This document shows positions 30,419 to 39,321 of a stretch of 64,000 bases of DNA, piece by piece. How positions within the stretch are numbered: the first letter of the stretch is position 1; every line of letters begins with the position of its first letter. The position numbers and the translations under genes are program-made. The notes under the pieces were generated by a model that was given only the letters and a program-made list of their open reading frames with translations, ran no database searches and was not told the DNA's origin. The DNA is taken from assembly GCA_025594325.1 (NCBI GenBank), contig JANHCV010000015.1, positions 248,001 to 312,000 on the forward strand. Direction: 5' to 3'. This DNA is from Blastocladiella emersonii ATCC 22665 (taxonomy: Eukaryota; Blastocladiomycota; Blastocladiomycetes; Blastocladiales; Blastocladiaceae).

Positions 30419-33400
30419 TTAGGGCTCGTTGATGAGCTCGTTGTAGACCTCATCCAGGTCCAGCTCCAGGACAAACGGCGCCGACTTGGCCGGGGCAGTG
30501 GTCCAGGTCTTGTACATGACAAAGTAGTTGATGTCTTCCGTCCACTTCAGGTTAGTGTACTTCTTGCCACGAATTGTGACCTGGCGGTTGTCCTTGTCTG
30601 GCACAGCAAGGCACTTGTTAAAGTAAGTGCTGAGAAGCCTGTTTAGGACTGTTGCTGTGTCACACTTGTAATACCCAAGCTTCTTGAAGTACTTGTGGAT
30701 GTCTGCTTCAAACGTGGCGGGGATGGTGGCCTGGATGTTGAACTCCTCGGACGTGCGGAGGTCCATGCCGTTGTGGTCAAGGAGCTTGTGCAGGACGTGG
30801 GCCTTGTCCTTGGTGTAAAAGTACTGGATACGTTCCATGAAGCGCTCGGCGTTGTCGTCCCAGATGGCCTCCATGTTGTTCTCGCTCAGACCCTTGAACT
30901 TGCGGATGAAGAAGGCCTTGCGGACAGAGAGGCAGATGGTCCAGTCTGGGTCCTCGAGTGTACCCTGGCAGTGGTCGCGCAGGGTCTCCTTGGATGGAAG
31001 CTGGACGTTTGCCCAGTCAAAGGACCAGCCCGATGTCATGACATCCTCAATCTCGGGGTGCGCCTTGTAGTAGTACTCGGGGGAGTCGTCCATGACAATG
31101 TTGGCAACCTTGCAGAAGGCGTCAAAGACCTTGAGGCACGAGGTCACAGCGGCCATCTCGTTCTCGAGATCCGTGTTCTTGACAATGGCCTGGTGAAGTT
31201 TGCCGACCAAGTCCGAGTTAATGACCTGGGACTTGTTCATGTACGCGCCGTGGCAACCATTGCTGATCATGAACACGATCTCGTTGTCAATGGGGTAGCG
31301 CACGCGGTAGATTGCCTGGAAGAAGTCGCGGGCAGGGACCCAGGACTCGTAGCGCGCGTACACCTTGTCAAACTTGTTCTTTGTCGAGAAGTTGACGCCA
31401 ACGGTGATCTTGAGGTTGGCGATGACTATACGGACCGTATCATCGCCCCACACAGAGTCAGGGTCAATGAGTTCCTTGTCCTCGTGGTTGGGGCGGTCGC
31501 CGTGGTAGAGCTTGATCTGCTTGCCAATCTTCCACGTCTCCTTGGCAAAGACCCGCTCAAGGTACTCGCCAAAGGTCTGCACCGACCACTTGGTTGACTT
31601 CTTGCATGGTCGTGGGAGGAAGAGGTAGAGCTTCTTGTTGGCCTTGAGGTCGGCAATGATGTTGCTCTCCATGATGTCTTCGGCGGACTTCTCCTTGTCC
31701 TTGTCGTTGGTGATGAGGCTCATCTTGCGCGGCTCAAACTCCTTGCCAAGCGTGTTCGTGATCACCTTGATCTTACCATGGAGTATGGTCTTGATGTTGT
31801 GCTCAACAGTAAAGGAGCGGAGGACGTCCATGGTCAGGTTTGTGACAAACGCGTCCATGAAGATACCCTTGCTGCCCTTGTGCTCGCACAGCGTCTTGAA
31901 GGCCTTGAGGTTGGCCTCGAGGTTGTTGCAAATGGTGGTTGTGTGCAACTTGGCGTCCTGGAACATCTTGAGGACTGTCTCGGACTCGTCCACCACAACA
32001 ATGTTGTAGGGCTCGGTCAAGTAGTGCAGCGAGCACGGCGAGACAATGAGTCGCTTGTGATCCCCCAGTGTCTTCTTGTCCTTGATGCTGCGGTAGTTGA
32101 CAAAGCCAAGCTTCTGTTCGCGGGCTCGACCCTCGGTGTTGTGGGCCAGGGTGATGCGAGGTGTGATCCAGACCACTCGCGCGTCTGGGTACTTGGCAAT
32201 GTAGTCGCAAACAGCGCCTGTCTTGTTGGAGCCCATGCCCGTGGCCAGCACGTTGAACTTGGCCTCGGTAATGTCGTTGCAGCTCAGGAACTGGTTGGGG
32301 ACGGTCACGTCGGCGGGGACCTGGAGCGACTGCTCAAACTTGATCATGGCCTTGGACTTGAACGCGTCCCAGAACCGCTTGTAGAAGATGGCCTTGATGA
32401 ACTTGTCTGGCACCTGGTAGTCGCAGTTGCTGGCAATCTCGCCCCACCGCTGCTGGTACTTGGCAAAGCGCTGAGCCGAGTTGTCCTGCTGCGACGTCCA
32501 CGCCCAGAACTGTTCAAAGGTGACACCCTTGCGCATGGCCCAGGTCATGATCAGCCAGGTCACGTTGTTGTGGAACGCGTTCTCAGGGCTGACAGGGAGG
32601 TTTTGGAGGATCTCGAGTGGCGTGGCGTCATAGTAGAAGAAGTTGGGGTCGATCTGCACGTCCTTGAACTCGGGGATGTCGAGGTCGTAGTCAAAGCGAC
32701 CCTTGCGGCGCTTGGCCCGCGCTGCCTTGGCCTCGGCAGACACAAACTCGACAAAGGACAGGTCCGAGATCGGCACGCAGTTGGGGTCAAAGTCGTACTG
32801 GATCAGATGCTTGGACAGGCGGTCCTTGTTCCCTGCCTTGAACGTGCCGGGTGTCTTCTTGGGCTTGGACTGGTTGATGCACTTCATGAAGCGGTGCTTG
32901 CTGTACACGCTGGCGTCAAAGCCGAGCTTGACGTGGTCGGGGTGGCTGCAGAACAGCTTCAGGAACGACATGTCCTTGAGCGTGGCCGTGTAGTTGCTGA
33001 GGACAATGTGCCACGACTTTTTGAGGTCCGTCTCGTAGCCGCAGACCTGGAGGTTGGCGCCGGGGAACTGGGCCAGGATGACCTTCTTGATGACGTCCAG
33101 CGTCACGTCCTTGTTGTTGCCCGGGCAGTCAATGTCAAAGTAGACCTTGGACAGGCGCTCGGGGTGGACCATCTCCTGGATGCAGCAGTTCTTGTTGAGG
33201 AGCCCAGCCAGGCCCACCGTCTTGACCTTGGCAAAATAGTGCGCCGCCTTGGGTTCGCCATGGTTGTCGACGCCCTTGTTGATGAGGCGCTTGATGACCG
33301 TCTCGTCGTCTTGCAGCTCGGACAAGAGCTTGCGCTGAGGGCCCATGTCGCTGCCGCCGCCGTCCTTGCCACGGTACCACTGGAGACCAAAGGATTTGCC

Positions 33401-33433
33401 ACCTGCATTGTCGGGGACCGTCTCGCAGACCAT
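30419..33433 (-). CDS. Primase-SF2 helicase fusion (AEP primase + UL9-like helicase)
   Basis: 1004 residues from the start MVCETV at 33433; a longer frame upstream is low-complexity. The N-terminal third carries archaeo-eukaryotic primase motifs: VYFDIDC (about 98-104, metal-binding DxD) and SWHIVL (about 140-145, the SxH motif). The C-terminal part is a helicase of superfamily 2. It has a Walker A variant GMGSNKTG (about 397-405), ITPRITLA (motif Ia), VVVDESE (about 477-484, Walker B) and QAIYRVRY (about 704-711, motif VI). The helicase resembles origin-binding helicases of the herpes UL9 type. It is likely the element's replication initiator and primer maker. No polymerase is encoded alongside, so host or helper-virus polymerase would be needed. 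Confidence 0.75.
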   Translation of the reverse strand: MVCETVPDNAGGKSFGLQWYRGKDGGGSDMGPQRKLLSELQDDETVIKRLINKGVDNHGEPKAAHYFAKVKTVGLAGLLNKNCCIQEMVHPERLSKVYFDIDCPGNNKDVTLDVIKKVILAQFPGANLQVCGYETDLKKSWHIVLSNYTATLKDMSFLKLFCSHPDHVKLGFDASVYSKHRFMKCINQSKPKKTPGTFKAGNKDRLSKHLIQYDFDPNCVPISDLSFVEFVSAEAKAARAKRRKGRFDYDLDIPEFKDVQIDPNFFYYDATPLEILQNLPVSPENAFHNNVTWLIMTWAMRKGVTFEQFWAWTSQQDNSAQRFAKYQQRWGEIASNCDYQVPDKFIKAIFYKRFWDAFKSKAMIKFEQSLQVPADVTVPNQFLSCNDITEAKFNVLATGMGSNKTGAVCDYIAKYPDARVVWITPRITLAHNTEGRAREQKLGFVNYRSIKDKKTLGDHKRLIVSPCSLHYLTEPYNIVVVDESETVLKMFQDAKLHTTTICNNLEANLKAFKTLCEHKGSKGIFMDAFVTNLTMDVLRSFTVEHNIKTILHGKIKVITNTLGKEFEPRKMSLITNDKDKEKSAEDIMESNIIADLKANKKLYLFLPRPCKKSTKWSVQTFGEYLERVFAKETWKIGKQIKLYHGDRPNHEDKELIDPDSVWGDDTVRIVIANLKITVGVNFSTKNKFDKVYARYESWVPARDFFQAIYRVRYPIDNEIVFMISNGCHGAYMNKSQVINSDLVGKLHQAIVKNTDLENEMAAVTSCLKVFDAFCKVANIVMDDSPEYYYKAHPEIEDVMTSGWSFDWANVQLPSKETLRDHCQGTLEDPDWTICLSVRKAFFIRKFKGLSENNMEAIWDDNAERFMERIQYFYTKDKAHVLHKLLDHNGMDLRTSEEFNIQATIPATFEADIHKYFKKLGYYKCDTATVLNRLLSTYFNKCLAVPDKDNRQVTIRGKKYTNLKWTEDINYFVMYKTWTTAPAKSAPFVLELDLDEVYNELINEP

Positions 33434-33644
33434 GTTGTTATGATGAGGTAACAGAAAAGGTGACAGGGCAGGTGCGTTTAAACGCGCAGGATTTAGCGCT
33501 AATGGCTGTGACCCGGGAGCCCTTGTTGGCATGGCCCATGACTTGCCACTGTCCTGACCCAGGCCCGGCTGCCCTTGTGTGACCTGTCCCTGACCCAGAC
33601 ACGACCTCCCCCATGACCCCGACTTGGGAGCCAATCGCGTCTCA

Positions 33645-33862
33645 GGTCACGATCCTTGAACCGTGACCTGGGCAGCGACTGAGGGCAAAGTCACGGACCC
33701 CCCAGGAGCCCAACTTGGGAGCCAGCAGAGGCCGAGGTCACGATCCTTGAACCGTGACCTGGGCAGCGACTGAGGGCGAAGAACCAGACCTCCACCCCCC
33801 CCCCATGACCCCGACTTGGGAGCCAGCAGGGTCCAAGGTCACGATCCGCTCAAACCGTGACC
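33645..33862. promoter_or_regulatory. Three inverted-repeat iterons, candidate origin / divergent control region
   Basis: GGTCACG(10-12 nt)CGTGACC occurs at 33645-33668, 33736-33759 and 33837-33862, each inside a ~90-100-bp direct repeat that also includes ACTTGGGAGCCA and GGGCAGCGACTGAGGGC. The region divides the divergent primase-helicase and recombinase genes, a usual place for a replication origin bound by an initiator helicase. No gene is seen in 33434-33991. Confidence 0.55.
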
Positions 33863-33966
33863 TGGGCCCTCCCACGGTCCATGACTTGCCACCACCCTGA
33901 CCCTGACCCAGGCCCAGCTACCCAGAAAAAAGAACGTTGCGTTCAAACGCACTTGAGCCCATGGAG

Positions 33967-33991
33967 CCTTTTTGTTGACAGTCAGTAAACC
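33967..33991 (+). promoter_or_regulatory. Viral promoter motif before the tyrosine-recombinase gene
   Basis: CCTTTTTGTTGACAGTCAGT runs into AAACC and the start codon at 33992. It shares TTTTTGTTG...CAGT...TAAA with the motif before the packaging ATPase gene. Confidence 0.55.
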
Positions 33992-35134
33992 ATGTCGCTC
34001 GAGTCTCTTGCCTCCCAGGTCGCCGTTGCCCTCGCTCAGCATGTTGCCGCAGACGTGGTGCAGCAAGTCATGGACAAGCTCCAGCCCGTGTTTGGGTCAA
34101 TCGACAAGCGCTTCAAGGACTTGGACGCGCGACTCAAGGCCATCGAGTCACACGACCCAGATCACGGCGCTGATCAGCAAGTCACTCCCGTGGAAGTCGA
34201 CACCCCCAAGGTCAAGTTTGCTGAGCTGACTGAGGATGCCATCGAGGCATGTGTCAACGCGCCTGTGGTGGACAAGAACGGGGAGCAGGCCACGCTGAGC
34301 GACACGGACAAGACCAAGACAACTCGCGTGCTCCTTGCATTTGCCAAGTCGGGCATGGATATCCACAACGTTGATGCCGTGTCCAAGGCCGTGGCCACGT
34401 ACCGCGCGACCAAGGGGTCCAAGAACGTCCAGGGACTGCAGGTTGAGACGCTCAAGGCCCTTGCCAAGTACTGTACGTGGAATGGGTGGACCGAGCTTGG
34501 GGCCAAGTACACAGAGGCCAAGAAGCGGGACGCTGACGCCAGCGTGGACGTGCGCAAGGAGCTTGAGTCGGGCGCCCTTCCAAGCCGTGCCGTTCTGCTG
34601 GCTGCTGCGGTTGCTGCCAAAAAGTGGGACAAGCTCGAGTGCACGGGCACCATGCGCTACCTGCGTCTCTACCTCCAAGTCGTGTGCGCGACCCACAGCG
34701 ACCTCGCGTTCCTGACTACAGCCCCAAGCGACAAGTACCCGTCCTACGACCCTGAGACCAAGACGCTGGCCGGGCCAATCTGTGTCAAGACCGAGGGTCG
34801 TGGCTACGAGTTCTCGCATGTCATCGCCGACCCCAACGTGGCAGCCGCCCTGGAGCGGGTCATGGCCAAGCGCAAGGAAGACGGCTACGAGCTGCTGTTC
34901 TTTGACTACACAATCAAGGACCTCGACGACGCCAAGGTGAACACGGCCATTCGCAAGGACTGGTCCAAGACGATTGGCCTTGCTACCAAGAAGCTCAAGT
35001 TTGACGGGTGCGGCGTGCAGCAGATCCGTCGGATTGCTGCGAGCGAGAACGCCGAGGCTTACGCGGCCATTGCCCAGCGCGCCAATGAGATGGGTCACAG
35101 CGTGCCTGTCGCCGTCGCCCACTACATGGTGTAA
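33992..35134 (+). CDS. Tyrosine-recombinase-like protein
   Basis: 380 residues. The N-terminal ~90 residues form an amphipathic, probably coiled segment. A core-binding-like helical region spans about 100-200. The C-terminal half resembles the catalytic domain of tyrosine recombinases: ELLFFDYTIKDLD (the pre-box II strand), QQIRRIAASE (box II Arg), ANEMGHS (the His/Gly-His box) and a final AHYMV giving the nucleophile Tyr at about residue 378. The box I Arg expected near LRLYLQVVCATHSDLAFL is not evident, so activity is uncertain. Its presence beside a DDE integrase raises the possibility that it acts on the palindromic tips or in circularisation. Lies 20 nt upstream of the integrase, same strand. 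Confidence 0.5.
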   Translation: MSLESLASQVAVALAQHVAADVVQQVMDKLQPVFGSIDKRFKDLDARLKAIESHDPDHGADQQVTPVEVDTPKVKFAELTEDAIEACVNAPVVDKNGEQATLSDTDKTKTTRVLLAFAKSGMDIHNVDAVSKAVATYRATKGSKNVQGLQVETLKALAKYCTWNGWTELGAKYTEAKKRDADASVDVRKELESGALPSRAVLLAAAVAAKKWDKLECTGTMRYLRLYLQVVCATHSDLAFLTTAPSDKYPSYDPETKTLAGPICVKTEGRGYEFSHVIADPNVAAALERVMAKRKEDGYELLFFDYTIKDLDDAKVNTAIRKDWSKTIGLATKKLKFDGCGVQQIRRIAASENAEAYAAIAQRANEMGHSVPVAVAHYMV

Positions 35135-35154
35135 CTTTTGTCTGTTGTATTGTA
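35135..35154 (+). promoter_or_regulatory. Viral promoter motif before the integrase gene
   Basis: CTTTTGTCTGTTGTATTGTA directly precedes ATG 35155; T-run, TGTTG and TGTA as in the other start-proximal motifs. Confidence 0.5.
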
Positions 35155-36267
35155 ATGTACCCACACGAAGAACCTTTGACTGCTGAACAGACCGAGTACC
35201 TGAAAGACTTGTACTACAAACGCGGCCATGTTGGGGTCGGGATCCGCTGTCTCTTTGACATTGTTGACCGCGAGCATACAGGGAAGCACATTTACCGCGC
35301 CCAGCTCGAGCGGTGGCTCAACGACCAGTCCGTGTGGCAGCAGTACAAGCGCGCACCTCAGAAGCGCCAAGACATTCGAAGCATCAACTCAACAAGTCCT
35401 GGCCGCAACTTTCAGCTCGACCTCATTGACATGGGCGAAAACGGTACGTACAAGGGCTTCCGTTACATTCTTACGTGTGTCGACCTGGCGAGCCGCCGCG
35501 TCTACCTCCAACCCATCAAGACCAAGGACAAGACGCGGGAAGCATGGTCCAGCGTGGTCGCCAAGCACAGCCTTGCACCTGCCACGATCCAGACGGACAA
35601 TGGGACCGAGTTCTTTGGCATAGAGGCCGGGACCGAGGCCAAGCACATCAAGGGCAAGGCAGGAGTGCCATACGGTCAAGGTGTTGTTGAGCGTATGAAC
35701 GGGACCATCCGCCGGATGCTCACACCGTGGCTGTCCATTGCCGGCAACAACGACTGGCCCAAGCACCTCAAGACCATTGAATCTGTGATCAACAGCAGCA
35801 AGTCGAGGGCCACAGGCAGGGCGCCCAACGAGTTCCATGACATGCCCCGCGAAACGGCCAAGGAAGAGCTCAAGGCAATCCGAGCTGCCAAGGGCAAGCC
35901 AGAAGGCGACCCTCTGAGCGCGTTGTTGAAGGTAGGGACCCAGGTCCGAGTCCGCGAGCCGTACAAGACTGCCATGGAGGCCAAGGGGAAGCCGGTCTGG
36001 TCGACAACTGTGAGCCAGGTCCAGGTCGTGCGCAAGGGGTTGGGCGTAAGCAATCCGAGCTACAAGGTCCAAGGCCTCAAGGGCTTCTACCCTCGAAGCG
36101 ACGTCCAGCCAGTCACAGCGACCCAGGACCCGCCAACAAGGCAGCGCGTAGGTCCAGGTCTTCCAAGGCTCCCTGTTGCGCGCACCCCAGTCACGCCAAG
36201 GGAGCCCTCGACCCGGGTCAGGCGCGTCCCAGTCCGAGTCCAAGAAAAGTGGGACCGCGGGCTTTAG
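35155..36267 (+). CDS. Retroviral-type DDE integrase (rve family)
   Basis: 370 residues. The rve core runs from about 80 to 240, with the catalytic triad D89 (FQLDLIDMG), D148 (IQTDNGTEFFG) and E179 (GVVERMNGTIRR), all present. The N-terminal 75 residues replace a zinc HHCC domain with a small helical region. The C-terminal part (about 260-330, VGTQVRVREPYK...VSQVQVVRKG) is a chromo/SH3-like DNA-binding module as in Polinton integrases, and the last 45 residues are basic and Pro/Arg rich. Such enzymes insert the element and leave 5-6-bp duplications, consistent with the CACCG seen here. The 3' end overlaps the convergent fibre gene by 4 bp. Confidence 0.85.
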   Translation: MYPHEEPLTAEQTEYLKDLYYKRGHVGVGIRCLFDIVDREHTGKHIYRAQLERWLNDQSVWQQYKRAPQKRQDIRSINSTSPGRNFQLDLIDMGENGTYKGFRYILTCVDLASRRVYLQPIKTKDKTREAWSSVVAKHSLAPATIQTDNGTEFFGIEAGTEAKHIKGKAGVPYGQGVVERMNGTIRRMLTPWLSIAGNNDWPKHLKTIESVINSSKSRATGRAPNEFHDMPRETAKEELKAIRAAKGKPEGDPLSALLKVGTQVRVREPYKTAMEAKGKPVWSTTVSQVQVVRKGLGVSNPSYKVQGLKGFYPRSDVQPVTATQDPPTRQRVGPGLPRLPVARTPVTPREPSTRVRRVPVRVQEKWDRGL

Positions 36268-37787
36268 AGCAGGGTCCAGTGGCTTTGAATGATGACCTGG
36301 CAGTCGTTGGCAACTGCGACCAACGGGATCCAGATGAAAGAGTAGCTCTTGGCCGCGTCAAGGTACTCAATGCTCGAGAACTGAAGGAACTGGACGTTGC
36401 CTTCAGCGCGGCACCCGGTGACAAGCGACACTGCAATCATGTCTGTCATATTGTACAGCGCAAAGTTCACAGTGTGGGCTCCAGGGAGCGCGCCGTTTGC
36501 GTAGTAGCCCTTTGCATGGACGAGGTAGTAGCCACTGACAGGGGGTTTGACGCATCCATTGATCACAGACGTGAACGCGCCCGCCGTGGACTGGAACGCA
36601 AAGGTGGCTGGGCCTGTCGATGCTGTGCCGCCAATGATCTTGCCGCCCGTGGTCACTCCGTTTGTAGAGCGGTGCTCGGCCTGAGCGACGTACCGGGTCG
36701 TGCCAGACCGCGAGTCAATGTACGCCTTGTTTGCCGCATCGGTGCCTGCCACTGGAGCGAGGTCAAGAGTGAGCTGCCCTGTGAAGCGACCAGTGCCATT
36801 GACGCGGAGCCTTTCTGTGCCAAGCGTCGCCAAGCCCACGACCACGTTGCTGCCACCTGCCACGAGGGAGACCCCGCCTGTGGTCGCAGACGCAATCTCA
36901 ATGTTACCCGCCGCTGTGCATGCCAGGTTGCTTCGCAGTACGCCTGCCTGCTTAAAGTCGACGTACGTCAATGTATTGGCAGCCGAGTCAAAGACAAGGT
37001 TTGCGCTTGTGGCATTCCGGACCAGGACGTTGGGCACAGTCAGTTGCTTGCCAACTCCAAGACCACCAGCAATGGTGACTGCTCCAGTGCTTGATGTCAA
37101 ACTGTCCGTCGTATTCGCAAAGGCAAAGGCAGCGCCAAGCCCAAGGGTGGACTGGGGGAGCGTGCCAGCGACCGAGGCTGCGCTCACCGCCGTGACCTTG
37201 GCCGAGACGTCGGGGAGTCGTGCCAGGTCAATGGTCCCTGCAAGCTTGGCCGAGTCAATGCCAGATGCCAGCTTGGCGTTGGTCAGGGTCCCGTCTGCAA
37301 TGCGGGCAGGGTCGAGGATCCCAGTGAGCTTGACCGCCGACACGTCCGCAACCTTGGCGTCTGTGACCGCGCCTGTTGCCAGGTGGGCTGTTCCAATGGA
37401 CCCAACGTTGAGCTTGGCCCCATCAATGCCAGTTGCCAGCTTGGCGTTGGTCACGGCCGCGTCTGCCAGGACCAGGGAGCCGACCGTGCCTGCTGCCAGC
37501 TTGGACCCGTCGATGCCAGCTGCCACCTTGGCGTTGGATATGGCACCGTCTGCCAGGGCTCCCGTCCCAATAGTCCCTGCAACGAGCTTGGACCCAGACA
37601 CGGACGCGACCTTGGCATCTGTGACTGCCAGGTCAACGAGAGCCGCCGTGCCGACCGTGCCTGCCACGAGCTTGGACCCGGACACGGACGCGACCTTGGC
37701 ATCAGTCACTGAGCCGTCTGCCAGGACCGAGGTCCCGACTGTGCCTGCCACGAGCTTGGACCCAGACACGGACGCAACCTTGGCATC
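36264..37787 (-). CDS. Fibre-like protein, 5' end missing
   Basis: About 507 residues in an open frame without a credible start. Residues 1-190 are shaft-like repeats built from VxDAKVASVSGSKLVAGTVGT and TNAKLASGIDxAKL units, as in phage and adenovirus-type tail fibres. A TxxANLVFDSAANTLTY-type region follows. The C-terminal ~140 residues (RYVAQAEHRS...VSGYYLVHAKGYYANG...FSSIEYLDAAKSYSFIW) look like a C1q/TNF-type jelly-roll head. Likely role: host attachment. The repeats stop abruptly at about 37787 where coding sequence of the opposite strand begins. The frame stays open into that antisense sequence by chance but has no Met. So the N-terminus appears deleted. Confidence 0.65.
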   Translation of the reverse strand, partial: DAKVASVSGSKLVAGTVGTSVLADGSVTDAKVASVSGSKLVAGTVGTAALVDLAVTDAKVASVSGSKLVAGTIGTGALADGAISNAKVAAGIDGSKLAAGTVGSLVLADAAVTNAKLATGIDGAKLNVGSIGTAHLATGAVTDAKVADVSAVKLTGILDPARIADGTLTNAKLASGIDSAKLAGTIDLARLPDVSAKVTAVSAASVAGTLPQSTLGLGAAFAFANTTDSLTSSTGAVTIAGGLGVGKQLTVPNVLVRNATSANLVFDSAANTLTYVDFKQAGVLRSNLACTAAGNIEIASATTGGVSLVAGGSNVVVGLATLGTERLRVNGTGRFTGQLTLDLAPVAGTDAANKAYIDSRSGTTRYVAQAEHRSTNGVTTGGKIIGGTASTGPATFAFQSTAGAFTSVINGCVKPPVSGYYLVHAKGYYANGALPGAHTVNFALYNMTDMIAVSLVTGCRAEGNVQFLQFSSIEYLDAAKSYSFIWIPLVAVANDCQVIIQSHWTLL

Positions 37788-37958
37788 TGGACGCCCGAGA
37801 GCTATGCCAACGACTTTGGCCGCAAACGAGGTGACTCGCTGTTCTACCTCAAGCACCAGGACGGCGTCACTGGGTACGAGGTCAAGGACCTCCAGGAGCA
37901 CGTCCAAGACACGCTTAAAGCGTGGGAAGAGCACCAGGCAACGGGCAAGGTCACTTGA
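37788..37958 (+). pseudogene. 5'-truncated coding fragment ending in TGA, upstream of the Q/N-rich structural gene
   Basis: Reads TPESYANDFGRKRGDSLFYL... to ...HQATGKVT and TGA at 37956-37958. It has no start codon because the fibre repeats abut it. It is in the same frame as the next gene, whose coding-like sequence resumes immediately after the TGA (VPVAPPAASPRPEAPESATD). Confidence 0.5.
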
Positions 37959-38141
37959 GTCCCAGTCGCTCCACCAGCGGCAAGCCCCAGACCAGAGGCC
38001 CCCGAGTCGGCCACGGACAGCAACAGGGGCAGCAGCGAAGAGGAGCGCGACGAGCTGGCAGAAGAGATCTCGCGAGCCCTGGATGTCATTGACAAGGACG
38101 CTGTACCGGACCACTTGCTCCCCGTGCCCGTCCGGCCAGTC

Positions 38142-39317
38142 ATGCCCGAGCAGTACCCGGTCGAGGCCAGCGACTATGTTGGTCAAGACATTGACAAGTA
38201 CAGCGCCATGATCCCCGGCCAGTACCTGATCCAGAATGACAATGACGGCGGCAACGACCCACCCCCAAGGCTTGACGACGGCACCCGCAACCTCGTGGTC
38301 ATGCCACCAAGCTACGGCCCGGACGTGGCACAGCGGCAAGGCGTGTACAACGAGGGTCACGTCCACCCGGCCATGGACGAGGCACGCACGATCGAGGGCT
38401 CCAAGGACTTGCAGGTCTACAACCCCGAGCGGGCGCTGACAACCACGGACGACATGGAGGTCGACGTTGTCCAGAACTTTCAACAGTTTAACCAGTTCGT
38501 GTACAACAGCTACACGCAGCAGAACACGCAGAACGTCGACATGCGGCAGTTCATCACCCAGTACGAGAACAACTACTACGAGCAGAACGTGGACATGCGG
38601 CAGCAGATCCTGGTCCAGTACAACAATGACCCGAACGTCATGGCCGCGCTTGAGCTCATTGCCTCGCAGTTTGCCGGGTCCCAGGTCATGCAGTACCAGG
38701 CGTACCAGGCGCTCATCGAGCAGTCGGCGGCCGCTCAGGGACTGGCCATGGACGCATTTGCCAACCTCGCGTCCGGGATCGTGGACACGCTCCGAGCCGA
38801 ACGCAACGACTTTGTCCGCCAGATTGACGCTGGCAACCGCGCGCTTGTGTCTGAGATTGCCACGGGCATGTCCTCTGCGCTCAGCAACCAGCAGGTGCTC
38901 ATGAACCAGCTCGCAAGCGGCGTCCAGGGCGCGATCCAAGGGCAGACCCAGAGCAACGAGGCCATGACCAAGACGCTCCAAGACCTTGGGTCCAAGCTGG
39001 ACACGATCCCTGCACCCCAAGTCATTGTCCAGCCTGCCGACACAAGCGGCCTTGAGGCCATGATCAGGGAGCTGGCCGCGCAAAACAATTCTGGCAGTAG
39101 TTCTAAGAAGACCGACATGCTCCTCGAACAGATCCTCAAGCAACTGGGCTACAAGAAGCCGACCGACGCGAAGCTGTTCACAGACAAGCGGGCAGCGGGT
39201 AGCGGGCTGACAGCGCCCAAGATCCAGCGTCACCAGAAGATCCCTGAGCGGCCCGTCAAGCAGGTCCGTGAGACCCCAAGGCGCAGCGGCATTGTGCTTG
39301 ACCTCGGCTGGGACTGA
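38142..39317 (+). CDS. Q/N-rich virion-protein candidate
   Basis: The first in-frame ATG (38142) gives 391 residues, but coding-like sequence extends upstream to the TGA at 37956 (SSEEERDELAEEISRALDVIDKD), so the true N-terminus is probably lost. The N-terminal part is acidic and Pro-rich. Residues about 105-165 are Gln/Asn rich with a duplicated VDMRQ motif (NTQNVDMRQFITQYENNYYEQNVDMRQQI, split here as two VDMRQ units). A long Ala/Gln-rich helix with coiled-coil character follows (about 170-330). The C-terminus is basic (KIQRHQKIPERPVKQVRETP). Lying directly before the packaging ATPase and capsid genes, it is probably structural; no family recognised. Confidence 0.55.
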   Translation: MPEQYPVEASDYVGQDIDKYSAMIPGQYLIQNDNDGGNDPPPRLDDGTRNLVVMPPSYGPDVAQRQGVYNEGHVHPAMDEARTIEGSKDLQVYNPERALTTTDDMEVDVVQNFQQFNQFVYNSYTQQNTQNVDMRQFITQYENNYYEQNVDMRQQILVQYNNDPNVMAALELIASQFAGSQVMQYQAYQALIEQSAAAQGLAMDAFANLASGIVDTLRAERNDFVRQIDAGNRALVSEIATGMSSALSNQQVLMNQLASGVQGAIQGQTQSNEAMTKTLQDLGSKLDTIPAPQVIVQPADTSGLEAMIRELAAQNNSGSSSKKTDMLLEQILKQLGYKKPTDAKLFTDKRAAGSGLTAPKIQRHQKIPERPVKQVRETPRRSGIVLDLGWD

Positions 39318-39321
39318 CGCC

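Noticed and set aside
31778-33451. 557-codon plus-strand open frame opposite the primase-helicase
   Set aside because: Antisense shadow; Leu/Val/Gly/Arg filler without motifs, while the minus strand has clear primase and helicase motifs.
35155-36267. Integrase as part of an LTR retrotransposon
   Set aside because: No LTRs, gag, protease or RT nearby; it sits within inverted repeats with capsid and ATPase genes.
37788-39233. N-terminal ~480 codons of the long minus-strand frame 36264-39233
   Set aside because: They are antisense to the Q/N-rich plus-strand gene, rich in Val/Leu/Arg shadow sequence, and unlike the fibre repeats.
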